47,228 nt of DNA from Leptolyngbyaceae cyanobacterium C42_A2020_001 (lineage in GTDB: Bacteria; Cyanobacteriota; Cyanobacteriia; Leptolyngbyales; Leptolyngbyaceae): contig JACYLN010000080.1 in assembly GCA_015272515.1 (NCBI GenBank), positions 1-47,228 on the forward strand, given 5' to 3'. The notes under the pieces are model-generated. The model did not search any database. It was not told the DNA's origin and was given only the letters and a program-made list of their open reading frames with translations. Shown one piece after another: positions 1-10,100 of this stretch. The stretch's first letter is position 1. The number at the start of each line of letters is the position of its first letter. The position numbers and the translations under genes are program-made.

Positions 1-281
1 GCGATCGCATCATCCAACCACACGGTATAAGCTTCAATCGTTTGGCGGGTGAACTTGTGCCCATGAAAATTTTTGTCCAGGTTGTAAGGCGGGTCGAGAA
101 TCAGCAGATCGACAAATTTATGAGGCAATAGAGTAGCCCACGCCAGACAATCCCCACACAGCGTCCCCTGAAAGCTATCCAGTTCACCTGAATGCGAGAA
201 ATGCCGAATGCGATCGCCCAATCGAGTGCGATCGTTCTCACTGAGTTCAAGCGTTCGGTTGTGAGGAGCACGAGAGGGCAT
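1..281 (-). CDS. DNA methyltransferase, N-terminal part (cut by window start)
   Basis: The reverse strand reads from an ATG at 281-279 through 93 codons and runs off the window. It was translated by hand because the frame is open at the edge. Around residues 58-63 it carries LDPPYN, motif IV (DPPY) of amino-methyltransferases that modify adenine N6 or cytosine N4. A conserved-looking lead (FQGTLCGDC) stands upstream, which suits a beta-type order with the catalytic motif near the N-terminus. Cyanobacteria carry several solitary methyltransferases of this kind, so a housekeeping role without a restriction partner is likely, but the target site cannot be told from this fragment. Its start lies directly beside the G-rich repeat at 282-423, so its promoter must lie in or beyond that repeat. 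Confidence 0.85.
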   Translation of the reverse strand, partial: MPSRAPHNRTLELSENDRTRLGDRIRHFSHSGELDSFQGTLCGDCLAWATLLPHKFVDLLILDPPYNLDKNFHGHKFTRQTIEAYTVWLDDAI

Positions 282-423
282 TGGGGATTGGGATTGGGAG
301 AAGGGGTAATAGGGGATAGGGAGGGTGGGGAAGAGGAGGAAGATGGGATAGGAGAGCGTTGAAGTGACAGTATCATAGTTTCTTCTACTCCTCACCTCCC
401 TCATCTCCTTCACCACCTATTTC
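282..423. repeat. Intergenic purine-rich/pyrimidine-rich fold-back repeat
   Basis: The left half is nearly all G and A, with GGGGATTGGGATTGGG-like runs, and the right half is mostly C and T, so the two halves can fold back on each other imperfectly. The left edge resembles the (CCCCAAT)n short tandem repeats known from filamentous cyanobacteria. The same type of sequence occurs three times inside the 5-oxoprolinase gene (3124-3297, 3611-3745, 5071-5247). It fills the whole gap between the methyltransferase start and the stop of the 3D-domain gene. Confidence 0.6.
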
Positions 424-1266
424 CTACCTCGATCGATGCAAGGCATACAGTGCTCCGGAGATATCGGGATCTTGAATGAGATATGCCTGGAAGGTGCCGC
501 TAGATCGACTGGTAATAAAGAGAAAGGGATTCTGGGAACTGATGCCGAGAAATACATCAATGTGATTGCCCTGAATGCCACTGCCCACATCGGCGGCGTA
601 GAAGAAGCCATCATGATAAACGCGATCGCCGGAAGGAAGAGTAATTAACTGTCCACGGGCGGCGGGGATGTAGAGCACGGAACCGAGGGGAATTTGGCTG
701 CGATCAACGGCGATCGTCCGGTAGGGAACAAGTTTATACTTGCGGGTGCCTTCGCCATACAGGGTAGGGCTAACGGTGAACCGTGCCCGGTTGACTTTGT
801 TGAGAACATCGGGTGCAAGGCTGGTGAAGTAGGCAGCGCAGTTTGTTTGGGGAGAGTCTCCGCGTCCAGAGAAGGTGTACACGGTTTCACCACGGGCATG
901 GGAGACTCGCACGGTACCCTGAATCGCCGCTCGACACCAATCTTCGTGGGACAACATCGGTCCTAAACGCTGTCCATGTTTGTCGAGCAGGGGTTCTCCG
1001 CTGGAGGCTGTCTGAGCATGATGAATGTGATAATACGTTGCCCAGAGGTTCAGCGGCGTGGCGCGGGTCGCGTTGCCAAAACTATTCACCTGGAGCCAGA
1101 GTTCGCGCTGCGACAAATTGAAGAATTGAAAGGTAGCGGCACTTCTGCCTAAGCGGGTTCTAGAGAGGTGGGTGGTGGTGGCAACTGCTGCGATCGCCCA
1201 GATCAAAGCACTGGTTGAACCAATCAGCAGGGACGCAATAACTTGCCGTCGGCGCGTAAACCGCAT
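424..1266 (-). CDS. 3D-domain protein (MltA-like double-psi beta-barrel), exported
   Basis: The 280-residue protein starts with a basic stretch and a hydrophobic segment (about residues 10-29), a signal peptide or membrane anchor. Its C-terminal third has the 3D domain: DRSQIPLGS, then HDGFFYAADVGSGI and HIDVFLG. The Asp residues of these motifs are those that give the domain its name and that act in MltA-type lytic transglycosylases. It probably cuts or binds peptidoglycan outside the cytoplasmic membrane. The middle (residues 50-160) was not recognised. It is divergent from the Uma2 remnant, with about 108 bases between them. Confidence 0.8.
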   Translation of the reverse strand: MRFTRRRQVIASLLIGSTSALIWAIAAVATTTHLSRTRLGRSAATFQFFNLSQRELWLQVNSFGNATRATPLNLWATYYHIHHAQTASSGEPLLDKHGQRLGPMLSHEDWCRAAIQGTVRVSHARGETVYTFSGRGDSPQTNCAAYFTSLAPDVLNKVNRARFTVSPTLYGEGTRKYKLVPYRTIAVDRSQIPLGSVLYIPAARGQLITLPSGDRVYHDGFFYAADVGSGIQGNHIDVFLGISSQNPFLFITSRSSGTFQAYLIQDPDISGALYALHRSR

Positions 1267-1374
1267 AAGCCCTATTGAAACAGGTCATGTGCATTATCCA
1301 CGCCAATCGCTGAAATGAAACAGTTTTTCTGACTGCAACTCTATAATCAAGACAGAAAAAGCGGTGAAACTATT

Positions 1375-1944
1375 ATGATTCCTGGCATTCAACGCATCAC
1401 TCTTGAAGCCTTTTTGCAGCAGAAGGATGAGCGCGATCGCAGGGTTGAATTTGTGGATGGAGATGTGATTGAAATGCCGCCAGAAAGTTCGTTGACCGTG
1501 CTGATTTCTCTATTTTTACTGGTGCAGTTTTTGCAAGTTGTGCCGATTCAATAAATTCGCCATAAAGATACGGAAATCATTGTGGGAGCGAGGGTTCGCG
1601 TTCCTGATTTGCTCGTTTTGGGCGAAGAACTGGCGACCATTCTGCAACCTGCTCAACGCAGCACCATTACCCCCGAAATGCCTGCTCCTCTGCTGGTGGT
1701 AGAAGTCGTTTCACCCGGTAAGTCCAACGAAGATCGAGACTACCGCTACAAACGCTCAGAGTATGCAGCGCGAGGAATTCTCGAATATTGGATTGTTGAT
1801 CCAGTTAGCAGCAAAGTGACTGTTTTGTCGTTGATTGATGGCTTATACGAAGAAGCAATCTTTCGAGAAGAAGCGGCGATCTCGTCTGCTGTTCTCCCCA
1901 GTTTGCATCTCACTGCAACGCAAATTTTAACGGCAGGGCAATAA
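1375..1944 (+). pseudogene. Uma2-family PD-(D/E)XK nuclease, interrupted by one stop codon
   Basis: An ATG at 1375 opens a Uma2-like N-terminus (FVDGDVIEMPPESS). The frame hits TAA at 1552-1554, codon 60, and continues without any shift into the rest of the family sequence: RVPDLLVL, then VVEVVSPGKS, then YKRSEYAARGILEYWIVDP. The PD...VEV core of the nuclease fold lies after the stop. Uma2 proteins are abundant, poorly understood cyanobacterial proteins of about 190 residues, and the full length here (189 codons) fits. A restart from the GTG near 1582 would lack the first strands. Its stop codon abuts that of the 5-oxoprolinase gene on the other strand. Confidence 0.8.
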
Positions 1945-4900
1945 CTAATTAGATGCGCCAAAGCCACCGCCGCCAGGCGTTTCAATCACAAACATATCTC
2001 CGGGTTGCATCGTAACTTCCGCCTTACTGCCCAACTCCTCCACTGTGCCATCGCTCCGTTCTACCCAATTGCGTCCCGTCGCGCCTGCGTTGCCTCCCCG
2101 CAAACCGAATGGTGCAACCCGACGATGATTCGATAAAATCGCTGCCGTCATCGCTTCTTGAAACTGGATGCGACGAATCACCCCATTGCCACCCCAATGT
2201 TTGCCAGTTCCGCCACTGTTGGGGCGAATCGAGAATTCCTGTAACCGCACTGGAAAGCGCCATTCCAGCACCTCCGGATCAGTAAGACGAGAGTTAGTCA
2301 TGTGGGTGTGAACCGCATCGGTGCCATTAAAGCTTTCGCCTGCCCCAGAACCGCCACAAATCGTTTCGTAGTACTGATAACGCTGGTTGCCAAAGGTGAA
2401 ATTGTTAATCGTGCCCTGGGAGGCTGCCAGTACGCCCAACGCTCCATAAAGGGCATCAGTCACCGCTTGAGAGGTTTCCACATTGCCTGCCACCACTGCC
2501 GCTGGATAGCGAGGATTGAGCATACACCCTTCCGGCACGATAATTTCCAACGGCTTCAAGCACCCAGCATTGAGGGGAATGTCATCATCTACCAGGGTAC
2601 GAAAGACGTAGAGAACTGCTGCCTTACACACCGCTAGCGGCGCATTGAAATTCGTTTCCTGCTGTGGGGAGGTGCCCGTAAAATCGATTTTGGCAGTGCG
2701 ATTGGCGCGATCGCAGCTCACCGTTACCTGAATCTGGCATCCATCATCCATCTCGTAGGTAAAGCCGCCATCTTGTAAGCGTTCAATTACCTGCCGCACT
2801 GAGGCTTCCGCATTGTCTTGCACGTGCTGCATATACGCCTGCACCATTTCCAACCCAAAGTGCTGCACCATCTTTTGCAGTTCTTGAACGCCTTTGGCAT
2901 TCGCCGCCACCTGCGCCTTCAGATCTGCCAGATTTTGAGTTGGATTGCGAACTGGATAGGCACCCGTCGTCAATAATTCCAATAGTTCCGCTTCACGAAA
3001 TTGCCCCCGTTCCACCAGTTGAAAGTTGTTAATTAAAACACCCTCCTGGTCGATGTTGGTACTGTTCGGCGGCATGGAACCGGGGGTAATTCCGCCAATG
3101 TCGGCATGGTGCCCACGGGAAGCAACGAAGAAGAGGGGAGGGGAGGAAGAAGAAAAGGGGGTAGCAGTGTGATGGAGTTTGGGTATCGTGTTTTCTGCTG
3201 TTTCTTGATTCTCTAGCTCCTTGACTCCCTTATCTTCATCTTCCCTATCTCCCTCTCCTTCCCCACCTTCCCCACCTCCTGACTTCCGCCCTTCTGCAAA
3301 TACCGGCGTAATTACCGTGATGTCTGGCAGGTGAGTGCCGCCGTTGTAGGGATTGTTGAGGACGTAAACATCCCCCGGTTGAAAGGAATGGTGGCGATCG
3401 CGGATTAAGCTCTGCACAGTTTCGCCCATCGACCCCAGGTGCACGGGAATGTGAGGCGCATTCGCCACCAGTTGACCATATTGATCAAAAATGGCACAGG
3501 AGAAATCTAAGCGCTCTTTGATGTTGACGGAGTAACTCGTATTTTGCAGCGTCAAGCCCATTTGCTCCGCGATCGCCATGAACAGGTGGTTAAAAATTTC
3601 GAGCAGAACGGGATCGGGGGAAGAGGGATGGGAGGATGGGGGAGAGAGGGTAGATAGGGAAGATGGGGGAGTTAAATCTCCTTCACCTTCCCTACCTTCC
3701 TTACCTTCTTCTTCTGACTCTTGACTCCTATCTCCTGTCTTTTTCAGGATCAAATGTCCGCGATCGCTCAAGGTTGCTTGCCATCCGGGTTCAATCACGT
3801 TTGTCCCTGTGGCTTCTAAAATGATGGCGGGACCGGGAATGCGATCGCCAGGGAAGAGGGCATCGCGCTGGTACAGAGGCACGGTTTGCCAGGAACCAGA
3901 CCCGTACATGGAGCGAGTTGCCACGGGAGTTAATGGTTCATGGCGATAAGCGGTGTTAACAGGCTCGTTCAGGTGAGCAGATTCGCTGACGACTTCCACA
4001 GAAACAGCTTCGACGATGAGAGGCTTGTTGCTGGCAATAAAGCCGTAGCGCTGAAAGTGAGCGCGTTCAAAGCGGCTCGTCATTTCAGGGATGGTGCCAA
4101 ATTCCACAATCAGGGCAGAATCGGTGCCTTCGTAGCGCAGATGCACTTGTGGAAGTGTTTGGATTTGCGCCGCGCTATCAATCTGCTGCGAGAGTTCAAT
4201 TTTGCCGTCAGTTTCTAGTTCTGCCACGACACGAGCTAATTCAGGCATGGCAGTTTCGCTGAGCTGGATTTCCACAGCCCGTTCTCGCATTACGCTCTGG
4301 TTGGCTAAGCCCATACCATAGGCTGAAAGCACTCCCGCGTAGGGATGAATCAAGACTTGCTGCATGCCGAGGGAATTAGCGATCGCGCAGGCGTGTTGTC
4401 CCCCTGCCCCACCAAAGCAACACAGCGTGTATTCCGTCACGTCGTAGCCCCGCTGAACGGAGATTTTTTTGATCGCGTTTGCCATTTTCTCTATCGCGAT
4501 CGCTAGAAAGCCCTCCGCCACCTGTTCCGGTGTGCGAGAATCACCTGTTTGCGTTTGAATTTCAGCAGCAAGTTCAGCAAATTTGGTTTGTACAATGGCG
4601 CGATCCAGTGGCAAATTACCATTCGCACCAAACACAGATGGAAAAAAGTCTGGCTGAATTTTGCCCAACATCACATTGCAGTCAGTCACAGTCAACGGTC
4701 CACCCCGCCGATAACACGCAGGACCAGGATTCGCCCCAGCCGACTCCGGCCCCACACGATAGCGCGCCCCATCAAAAAACAGAATAGAACCACCCCCCGC
4801 TGCCACCGTATGAATCGACATCATCGGTGCCCGCAACCGCACCCCCGCCACTTCCGTTTCAAAGGTGCGTTCATATTCGCCCGCATAATGTGCCACATCG

Positions 4901-5961
4901 GTAGAAGTGCCACCCATATCAAAGGTGATGATCGTGTTAAATCCTGCTATTTTGCTGGTTTGCACTGCACCCACAATGCCACCCGCCGGACCGGACAAAA
5001 TGCTGTCTTTCCCCTGAAACGAGCGGGCATCTGTTAGTCCGCCATTGGATTGCATGAACATGAGACGAGGTTGGTGGGGTGGGGGAGAGGGGGAAGAAGA
5101 AAAGGGGGTAGCAGCGTGATGGAGTTCGGGTATCGTGTTTTCTTCTGCTTCTGGATTCTTTAGCTCCTCGATTCCCCTATCTTCATCTTCCCTATCTCCC
5201 TCCCCTTCCTCTCCTACATTCCCCTTTCTGCCTTCTCCTCCCAACTCTCCCGAAACTTGCTCGACGTAGCGCCGCAAGATAGGCGAAAGATAGGCATCGA
5301 CAACGGTGGTATCGCCACGACTGACGAGTTTCATCAGGGGGCTGACCCGGTGAGACACGGAGATTTGCGAGAAACCGATCGCGTGGGCAATGGCAGCAAT
5401 CTGTGTTTCATGATTGGGATAGCGGTAGCCGTGCAGAAAGGCGATCGCGCAGGAACGAATGCCACTGTCATAAGCAGATTGCAGAACTGTAGCAATTCGA
5501 CCTTCTTCATCAGGTGTAATCGCAACCAGTTCTTCGCCGTGAGCGCTGTAACGTTCGTTGATTTCAATCACTTGCTCGTACAGCATTTCCGGCAGAACAA
5601 TCTGTCGGGCAAAAATGTTGGGGCGATTTTGGTAGCCAATACGCAACACATCCCGGAAGCCTTTAGTGGTAATAAAAACGGTGCGATCGCCCTTGCGTTC
5701 CAGCAGGGCATTGGTGGCAACGGTAGTGCCCATTTTCACAGCGGCAATTTGTTCAGCCGGAAGTGGTGCATCTGCTGAAACCCCCAACAGTTCCCGAATG
5801 CCTTGAATGGCCGCATCCCGGTATCGTTCGGGATTTTCTGACAGCAACTTGTGAATCTTTAAAGTGCCATCCGGCTGACGCGCCACGATGTCTGTGAAGG
5901 TGCCACCCCGATCAATCCAGAATTGCCAGCGCTGGTCTGAGTTTGCTTCACTGCTCGTCAT
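1945..5961 (-). CDS. 5-oxoprolinase / hydantoinase A-B fusion with in-frame low-complexity inserts
   Basis: This is a 1338-residue ATP-dependent amidohydrolase. The HyuA half begins with DRGGTFTD (residues 17-24) and GTTVATNAL (78-86), followed by [10 protein letters not shown]. The HyuB half begins near [13 protein letters not shown] and contains [10 protein letters not shown] and [11 protein letters not shown]. The family opens 5-oxo-L-proline to glutamate or hydrolyses hydantoins; the single fused chain favours 5-oxoprolinase. The protein is longer than the usual 1200-1290 residues because of three E/G/K-rich to S/P-rich inserts of about 59, 45 and 58 residues. They lie before MFMQSNGG, at the A/B junction, and before the HADIGG motif. 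I chose the ATG at 5961 because a GGAGAAGG box precedes it by 8 bases and the domain starts at once; longer starts only add non-conserved sequence. Confidence 0.92.
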   Translation of the reverse strand: MTSSEANSDQRWQFWIDRGGTFTDIVARQPDGTLKIHKLLSENPERYRDAAIQGIRELLGVSADAPLPAEQIAAVKMGTTVATNALLERKGDRTVFITTKGFRDVLRIGYQNRPNIFARQIVLPEMLYEQVIEINERYSAHGEELVAITPDEEGRIATVLQSAYDSGIRSCAIAFLHGYRYPNHETQIAAIAHAIGFSQISVSHRVSPLMKLVSRGDTTVVDAYLSPILRRYVEQVSGELGGEGRKGNVGEEGEGDREDEDRGIEELKNPEAEENTIPELHHAATPFSSSPSPPPHQPRLMFMQSNGGLTDARSFQGKDSILSGPAGGIVGAVQTSKIAGFNTIITFDMGGTSTDVAHYAGEYERTFETEVAGVRLRAPMMSIHTVAAGGGSILFFDGARYRVGPESAGANPGPACYRRGGPLTVTDCNVMLGKIQPDFFPSVFGANGNLPLDRAIVQTKFAELAAEIQTQTGDSRTPEQVAEGFLAIAIEKMANAIKKISVQRGYDVTEYTLCCFGGAGGQHACAIANSLGMQQVLIHPYAGVLSAYGMGLANQSVMRERAVEIQLSETAMPELARVVAELETDGKIELSQQIDSAAQIQTLPQVHLRYEGTDSALIVEFGTIPEMTSRFERAHFQRYGFIASNKPLIVEAVSVEVVSESAHLNEPVNTAYRHEPLTPVATRSMYGSGSWQTVPLYQRDALFPGDRIPGPAIILEATGTNVIEPGWQATLSDRGHLILKKTGDRSQESEEEGKEGREGEGDLTPPSSLSTLSPPSSHPSSPDPVLLEIFNHLFMAIAEQMGLTLQNTSYSVNIKERLDFSCAIFDQYGQLVANAPHIPVHLGSMGETVQSLIRDRHHSFQPGDVYVLNNPYNGGTHLPDITVITPVFAEGRKSGGGEGGEGEGDREDEDKGVKELENQETAENTIPKLHHTATPFSSSSPPLFFVASRGHHADIGGITPGSMPPNSTNIDQEGVLINNFQLVERGQFREAELLELLTTGAYPVRNPTQNLADLKAQVAANAKGVQELQKMVQHFGLEMVQAYMQHVQDNAEASVRQVIERLQDGGFTYEMDDGCQIQVTVSCDRANRTAKIDFTGTSPQQETNFNAPLAVCKAAVLYVFRTLVDDDIPLNAGCLKPLEIIVPEGCMLNPRYPAAVVAGNVETSQAVTDALYGALGVLAASQGTINNFTFGNQRYQYYETICGGSGAGESFNGTDAVHTHMTNSRLTDPEVLEWRFPVRLQEFSIRPNSGGTGKHWGGNGVIRRIQFQEAMTAAILSNHRRVAPFGLRGGNAGATGRNWVERSDGTVEELGSKAEVTMQPGDMFVIETPGGGGFGASN
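3124..3297. repeat. In-frame fold-back repeat inside the 5-oxoprolinase gene (copy in HyuB half)
   Basis: On the + strand a purine-rich arm (GAAGAAGAAAAGGGGG) leads into a centre reading GATGGAGTTTGGGTATCG and then a long CT-rich arm. The copy at 5071-5247 matches it over more than 100 bases with few differences, including the centre. In the gene's frame it encodes an acidic Gly/Glu stretch, then [18 protein letters not shown]. It splits conserved HyuB sequence between TPVFAEG and [11 protein letters not shown]. Edges are estimated from where family-like protein sequence resumes. Confidence 0.7.
3611..3745. repeat. In-frame fold-back repeat at the HyuA/HyuB junction
   Basis: This is a shorter member of the same family. 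A G/A-rich arm (GGGATGGGAGGATGGGG-like) is followed by a C/T-rich arm, without the shared centre of the other two intragenic copies. It looks closer to the intergenic copy at 282-423. It encodes an E/G/K-rich stretch followed by a Pro/Ser-rich one, at the joint between the HyuA and HyuB halves, where an extra linker should be tolerated. Confidence 0.6.
5071..5247. repeat. In-frame fold-back repeat inside the 5-oxoprolinase gene (copy in HyuA half)
   Basis: It is closely related to the copy at 3124-3297 and lies in the same orientation. Both share the purine arm, the GATGGAGTT[T/C]GGGTATCG centre and the CT-rich arm. It encodes [14 protein letters not shown] and [17 protein letters not shown], placed between YVEQVSGEL and [10 protein letters not shown], which would normally be close together. 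Confidence 0.7.
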
Positions 5962-5969
5962 AGTTACAG

Positions 5970-5977
5970 CCTTCTCC
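5970..5977 (-). promoter_or_regulatory. Ribosome binding site deciding the 5-oxoprolinase start
   Basis: The reverse strand reads GGAGAAGG here, 8 bases before the ATG at 5961. It overlaps the alternative upstream ATG at 5979, which has no such box of its own. Confidence 0.6.
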
Positions 5978-6228
5978 ATTTTCGTTATAAGTAACCGTTC
6001 AGTTGACCAAATACACGCAGCCGAAGCAGACACACTCTTGGATCTTAAGTTTGGTAGCAGCGAGGGTAGGACTGGCAATTTTGCCAAGTAACGTGCTCAA
6101 TTTGCAACGGCCAGGGGTAATTTATCAAGCCATTCAGGGAGTTGACTTGGCACGCTCCATTTCAGTGTTATAGCGACAAGACAACACACTACCCGTACTA
6201 CATCAGTTTTTAGCACTTGTTCAATCAA

Positions 6229-6894
6229 TTAAGGATGATGTACAACCCGAAACGTTAAGTTAATTCGTGTTCCCACAGGCTTTGTGGTTTTGGGCACTTG
6301 ATGTAGCCAGTGGTGTTGAGTAGACCCTTGCATTAGCAGTAAACTACCGTGAGTCAGGTCTAGATGAACTGGTTTTTCGCCTTTTCGATGTTTGGGTTTG
6401 AAGCTAAACCGACGAGTTGCACCAAAACTCACCGACGCAATCACCGGATTGTGTCCTAACGTAGGTTCTGCATCACTATGCCAACCAACACTATCACTGC
6501 CATTTCGGTACAGATTCAGCAACACGCTATTGAACTGAACGTTTGCCACGGTTTCAACCGCAGATTTGATTGCCAAAAGTGGCTCTGTCCAGGGGTTGGG
6601 CTGCATCTCAATTCCAGAGTAGGTGTAAGATTTACCCGCATCTCCATACCAGGCGGTGAGACGTGGCAACGGGATGGACTGATTAAACAGATGTGCCGTT
6701 TCCTGTTGCCAGTTGATTTGAGTCAGCAGCAGGGTAAAGCAGCGATCGCTGTCTTCCGTATTAAAAAACGCCCGATACAATCTTACGTCTGCATTTAGCA
6801 ACGGCAGCACATCAGGGTTTGTGCCACTGCCTGTTTCAATGTTTGATTCAAAGTAATCCCATAGCGCCAGTTGATTCAGCTTCTCAGTCTGCAT
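6229..6894 (-). CDS. alkB: AlkB-type alpha-ketoglutarate-dependent dioxygenase
   Basis: The 221-residue protein carries NLYRNGSDSVGWHSD, with the iron ligands His139 and Asp141. The third ligand is His198 in WLHQVP, and the 2-oxoglutarate-binding arginines are in RINLTFR (Arg210, Arg216). These motifs resemble the ALKBH2/ALKBH3 branch, which removes alkyl groups from N1-methyladenine and N3-methylcytosine in nucleic acid by oxidation. Length and motif spacing are normal. It stands alone, with about 270 bases up to the 5-oxoprolinase start and 228 bases to the divergent histidine kinase. The upstream gap holds only two 17-codon ORFs that I do not call as genes. Confidence 0.9.
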   Translation of the reverse strand: MQTEKLNQLALWDYFESNIETGSGTNPDVLPLLNADVRLYRAFFNTEDSDRCFTLLLTQINWQQETAHLFNQSIPLPRLTAWYGDAGKSYTYSGIEMQPNPWTEPLLAIKSAVETVANVQFNSVLLNLYRNGSDSVGWHSDAEPTLGHNPVIASVSFGATRRFSFKPKHRKGEKPVHLDLTHGSLLLMQGSTQHHWLHQVPKTTKPVGTRINLTFRVVHHP

Positions 6895-7122
6895 ACCCTA
6901 ACTTTTTACTCAACAAACCCTAACCATGAACCGTGCCTTATCATTCCTAGCCACTGCTACCCTTGCTATCCTAGATTAATTGCAAAATCAGTCAGCCAAG
7001 CATTGAAAGGAAAGTCATGAAACGTTCTTTCACTTGTAGAGAAAGATTAATTTTTATGTTATCCCCCTAAAGAGGGTGGGAATACTGAAGGCTAACTTAT
7101 AAAAATTACATGGAGCTATCCA

Positions 7123-10100
7123 ATGCAGCCCCCCTCCCCTGCTGAGTTGAATCCTTTTTCTTCAGCATCCCGACTCAGTGAGGATCAAATGCGTGGATTC
7201 ATCGCATCGATACCAGTTGCGATCGCTCTCCTAAACCGAGAACTGCACTATCTCGCGATGAGCCAGCAATGGCGAGAACTGTTTGGGTTAGACAATTCCA
7301 ATCCAGAGTCTCACGCTGCTTGCAGTCCCTTATTTCAACCAACTGATCAACTTAGAAATGCCATTCATCAATGTTTGAACAATGCCCAGGAAGTAAGATG
7401 GGAAGAAACAGTTGTTGACTCAAAAAAACAATCAACCTGGTTTGCATGGAAAGTATCTCCCTGGCATCCAGAAATGGAAACGATTGGAGGCGTTATTGTA
7501 GTTGTTGAAGATATTAGTCAATACAAACAAAAAGAACAAAACTTAAATCAATCGAATATCATCTACAAATCTTTGCTAGAGCATTCTTCAGATTATATTT
7601 TTCATCTTAGTTTGGATGGGAAATATCAATATATTAATCAGAGTGGAATTTATCTGAACAAGTTAGATGATGCTAGCCAGATTTATGGTCAAGATTTTAT
7701 TTCTACTGTTCCATTTGAATATCGTTCTTTGCTCCAAGAAGCGTTGCAAGCTGCACAGCAAGGGCAATCGACTCAAGTAAAATATCCCACAATCAACTTC
7801 AAAGGCGAAGAGATTCTCTGGCAAGGGATTATTGATGCAATTAAGGACGATGATGGAAATGTAATGGGTTTATTAGGTGCATTCAAAGATGTCAATGAAC
7901 AAGAAAACTTAGAAAGCCAACTAAGACAACTCGATCATCTCCTGGAAAAACAAATTGAAGAGCGAACAGCAGAGTTACAGCAAATTGTGACCAGTTTACA
8001 ACAAGAAATTTGCGATCGCAAAGTGCTAGAACAAAAGCTGCGATCGTCAGAAGATTACTTATTTGCTAGAGAGAAACAGTACCAACAAATTCTTAATTCC
8101 ATTACTGATATTGTTGTAGTAAAAGGTTCTAAATCGCGAATTATTTGGGCAAATCGCGCTTTTTATCATCACTATGGCATTTCAGAAGAGGACTTTAAAA
8201 ATGAAGTAAATTTACCAGCGTGCTATCTTGAGCAAACTAAACGACATCTTAGAGAAGATGCATTTGTTTTTAACACAGGTAAAACTCTAAGATTTGAAGA
8301 ATCAATCGCACGTTATGACGGAAAAGTTCGTCTTTTTAGCACAATTAAATCAGCAATTCGAGACAAAAACAATCGAGTTATCATGACTGTTGCCGTGTCT
8401 CGTGATATTACAGAGCAAGTGGCAGCGCAACATCAGCAAAAGCAAGTAAAAGCCGCCTTTGAGCAATCTCAAAAACGTCTTGAACTTCTGGTTGAACAAA
8501 TGCCGATCGCACTAATGGAGTGGAATAAAGATCGCCAGATTGTTCAATGGAACCCCGCCGCAGAGCGAATATTTGGATATCGCTCAGAAGAGATTTTGGG
8601 ACAATCAATAGATCTCTTGATTCCTGAAGACGCTCGCTCTGAAGTTGGAGAAGTGATCAAAAATTTGCTTAATCAAAAAGAGGGGATTAGCAGCAGTAAT
8701 GCAAATATAACAAAGGATGGTAGAGCTATTATTTGTGAGTGGTACGACACACCACTTGTTAATTCAGAAGGTGAATTGATTGGAGTTGCCGCAATGGCGA
8801 TCGATATTACAAATCGTCAGCAAATCGAGGCAACATTGAGACAAACACGCAACTTCCTAGAATCTGTACTGAACCATCTACCTGTTTCAGTCATTGCGAA
8901 AGAGGCAGAAGACTTACGCTTTGCCCTATGGAATCCAGCAGCTCAAGAAGTACTAGGATACTCTGCTGACGCTGTACTGGGCAGAACTGATTATGATCTG
9001 TTTCCTCAAGAGCAAGCCGATCGCGTGATTGCAGATGATCGAGCAGTATTACATCAACGTAAATCAGTTGAAATTCCCGAAGAAATTATCCGCAATGCAG
9101 AGGGCTGCGATCGCGTTTTACGAACTATCAAAACTCCCATTTTAGGAATGGATGGAACTCCTCAATATCTACTTGCCATTACTGAAGACATCACCGAGCG
9201 TAAAGCTGTTGAAATTCAACTTCGAGAAAACGAGCAATTTCTTCGTAGTATTTTTGATGGAGTTGATTGCGCTATTTTTGTTATTGATGTTACTGAAGAT
9301 AATAATTTTCTGTACAACAGCTATAACCATATTGCAACAGCGTGGACGGGGTTAACCACCGCTCAAATTGTAGGCAGAACTCCAGAAGAAATGTTTGGAG
9401 CAGTAGAAGGCAAAGTTGTTCGTGAAGCCTTCAACCGTTGCCTTGAACGAGGTGCATCACTTACCGAAGAAGAACACTTAACTTTTAAGGGACGCGAGGT
9501 TTGGTTAATGACCACTTTCAATCCCTTACGAAATCTTGAAGGCAGAATTCATCGGATTGTTGGAACTGGTTTTGATATTACTGATCTTAAAAATACTCAA
9601 ATGCAAATGCGGCAAAAAGCCAAGCAACTTGAACAGGCTCTTTTGAAATTACAGCGAACCCAATCTCAACTGGTTCAAAATGAAAAAATGTTAAGTTTAG
9701 GGCAATTAGTTGCTGGAGTTGCTCACGAAATTAACAACCCTGTAAATTTTATTTACGGTAATCTAAGCCATGCAAATTCTTATACTCAAAACCTGCTGAG
9801 TCTAGTAACTCTGTATCAACAACACTACCCTAAACCTGTTCCTGAAATTCAAGAAAAAGCAGAGGAAATTGATGTTGAATTTTTAGTTGAAGACTTGCCA
9901 AAACTGTTGAACTCTATGAGAGTTGGAGCTGATCGCATTCAAAAAATAGTTGCCTCACTGCGAACATTTTCTCGTATGGATGAAGCCGAAGTAAAATCCG
10001 TAAATATCCATGATGGAATTGATAGCACTCTGATGATTCTGCAAAACCGCCTCAAAGCAAAAGAACATCGGGTAGCGATTCAAGTTGTGAAGGAGTACGG

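Noticed and set aside
380-420. An ACTCCTCAC stretch like the core of the Yfr1 small RNA
   Set aside because: The match stops before the full ACTCCTCACAC core, no flanking hairpins or T-run are present, and the stretch is part of the CT-rich repeat arm.
4549-5037. A 162-codon Arg/His-rich frame antisense to the 5-oxoprolinase gene
   Set aside because: Its composition is that of a shadow frame and it has no recognisable domain.
5257-5778. A 173-codon frame antisense to the 5-oxoprolinase gene
   Set aside because: It lies opposite strongly conserved HyuA sequence and shows no family-like motifs; it is a shadow of the real frame.
6926-6979. A 17-codon ORF encoding a signal-peptide-like sequence (MNRALSFLATATLAILD)
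   Set aside because: It has no good ribosome binding site and no continuation; it may be a gene remnant but cannot be supported as a gene.
7017-7070. A 17-codon ORF with an AAGGAAA box before the ATG, upstream of the histidine kinase
   Set aside because: The peptide is too short and featureless to call; a leader-peptide role is not supported by any regulatory hairpin set.
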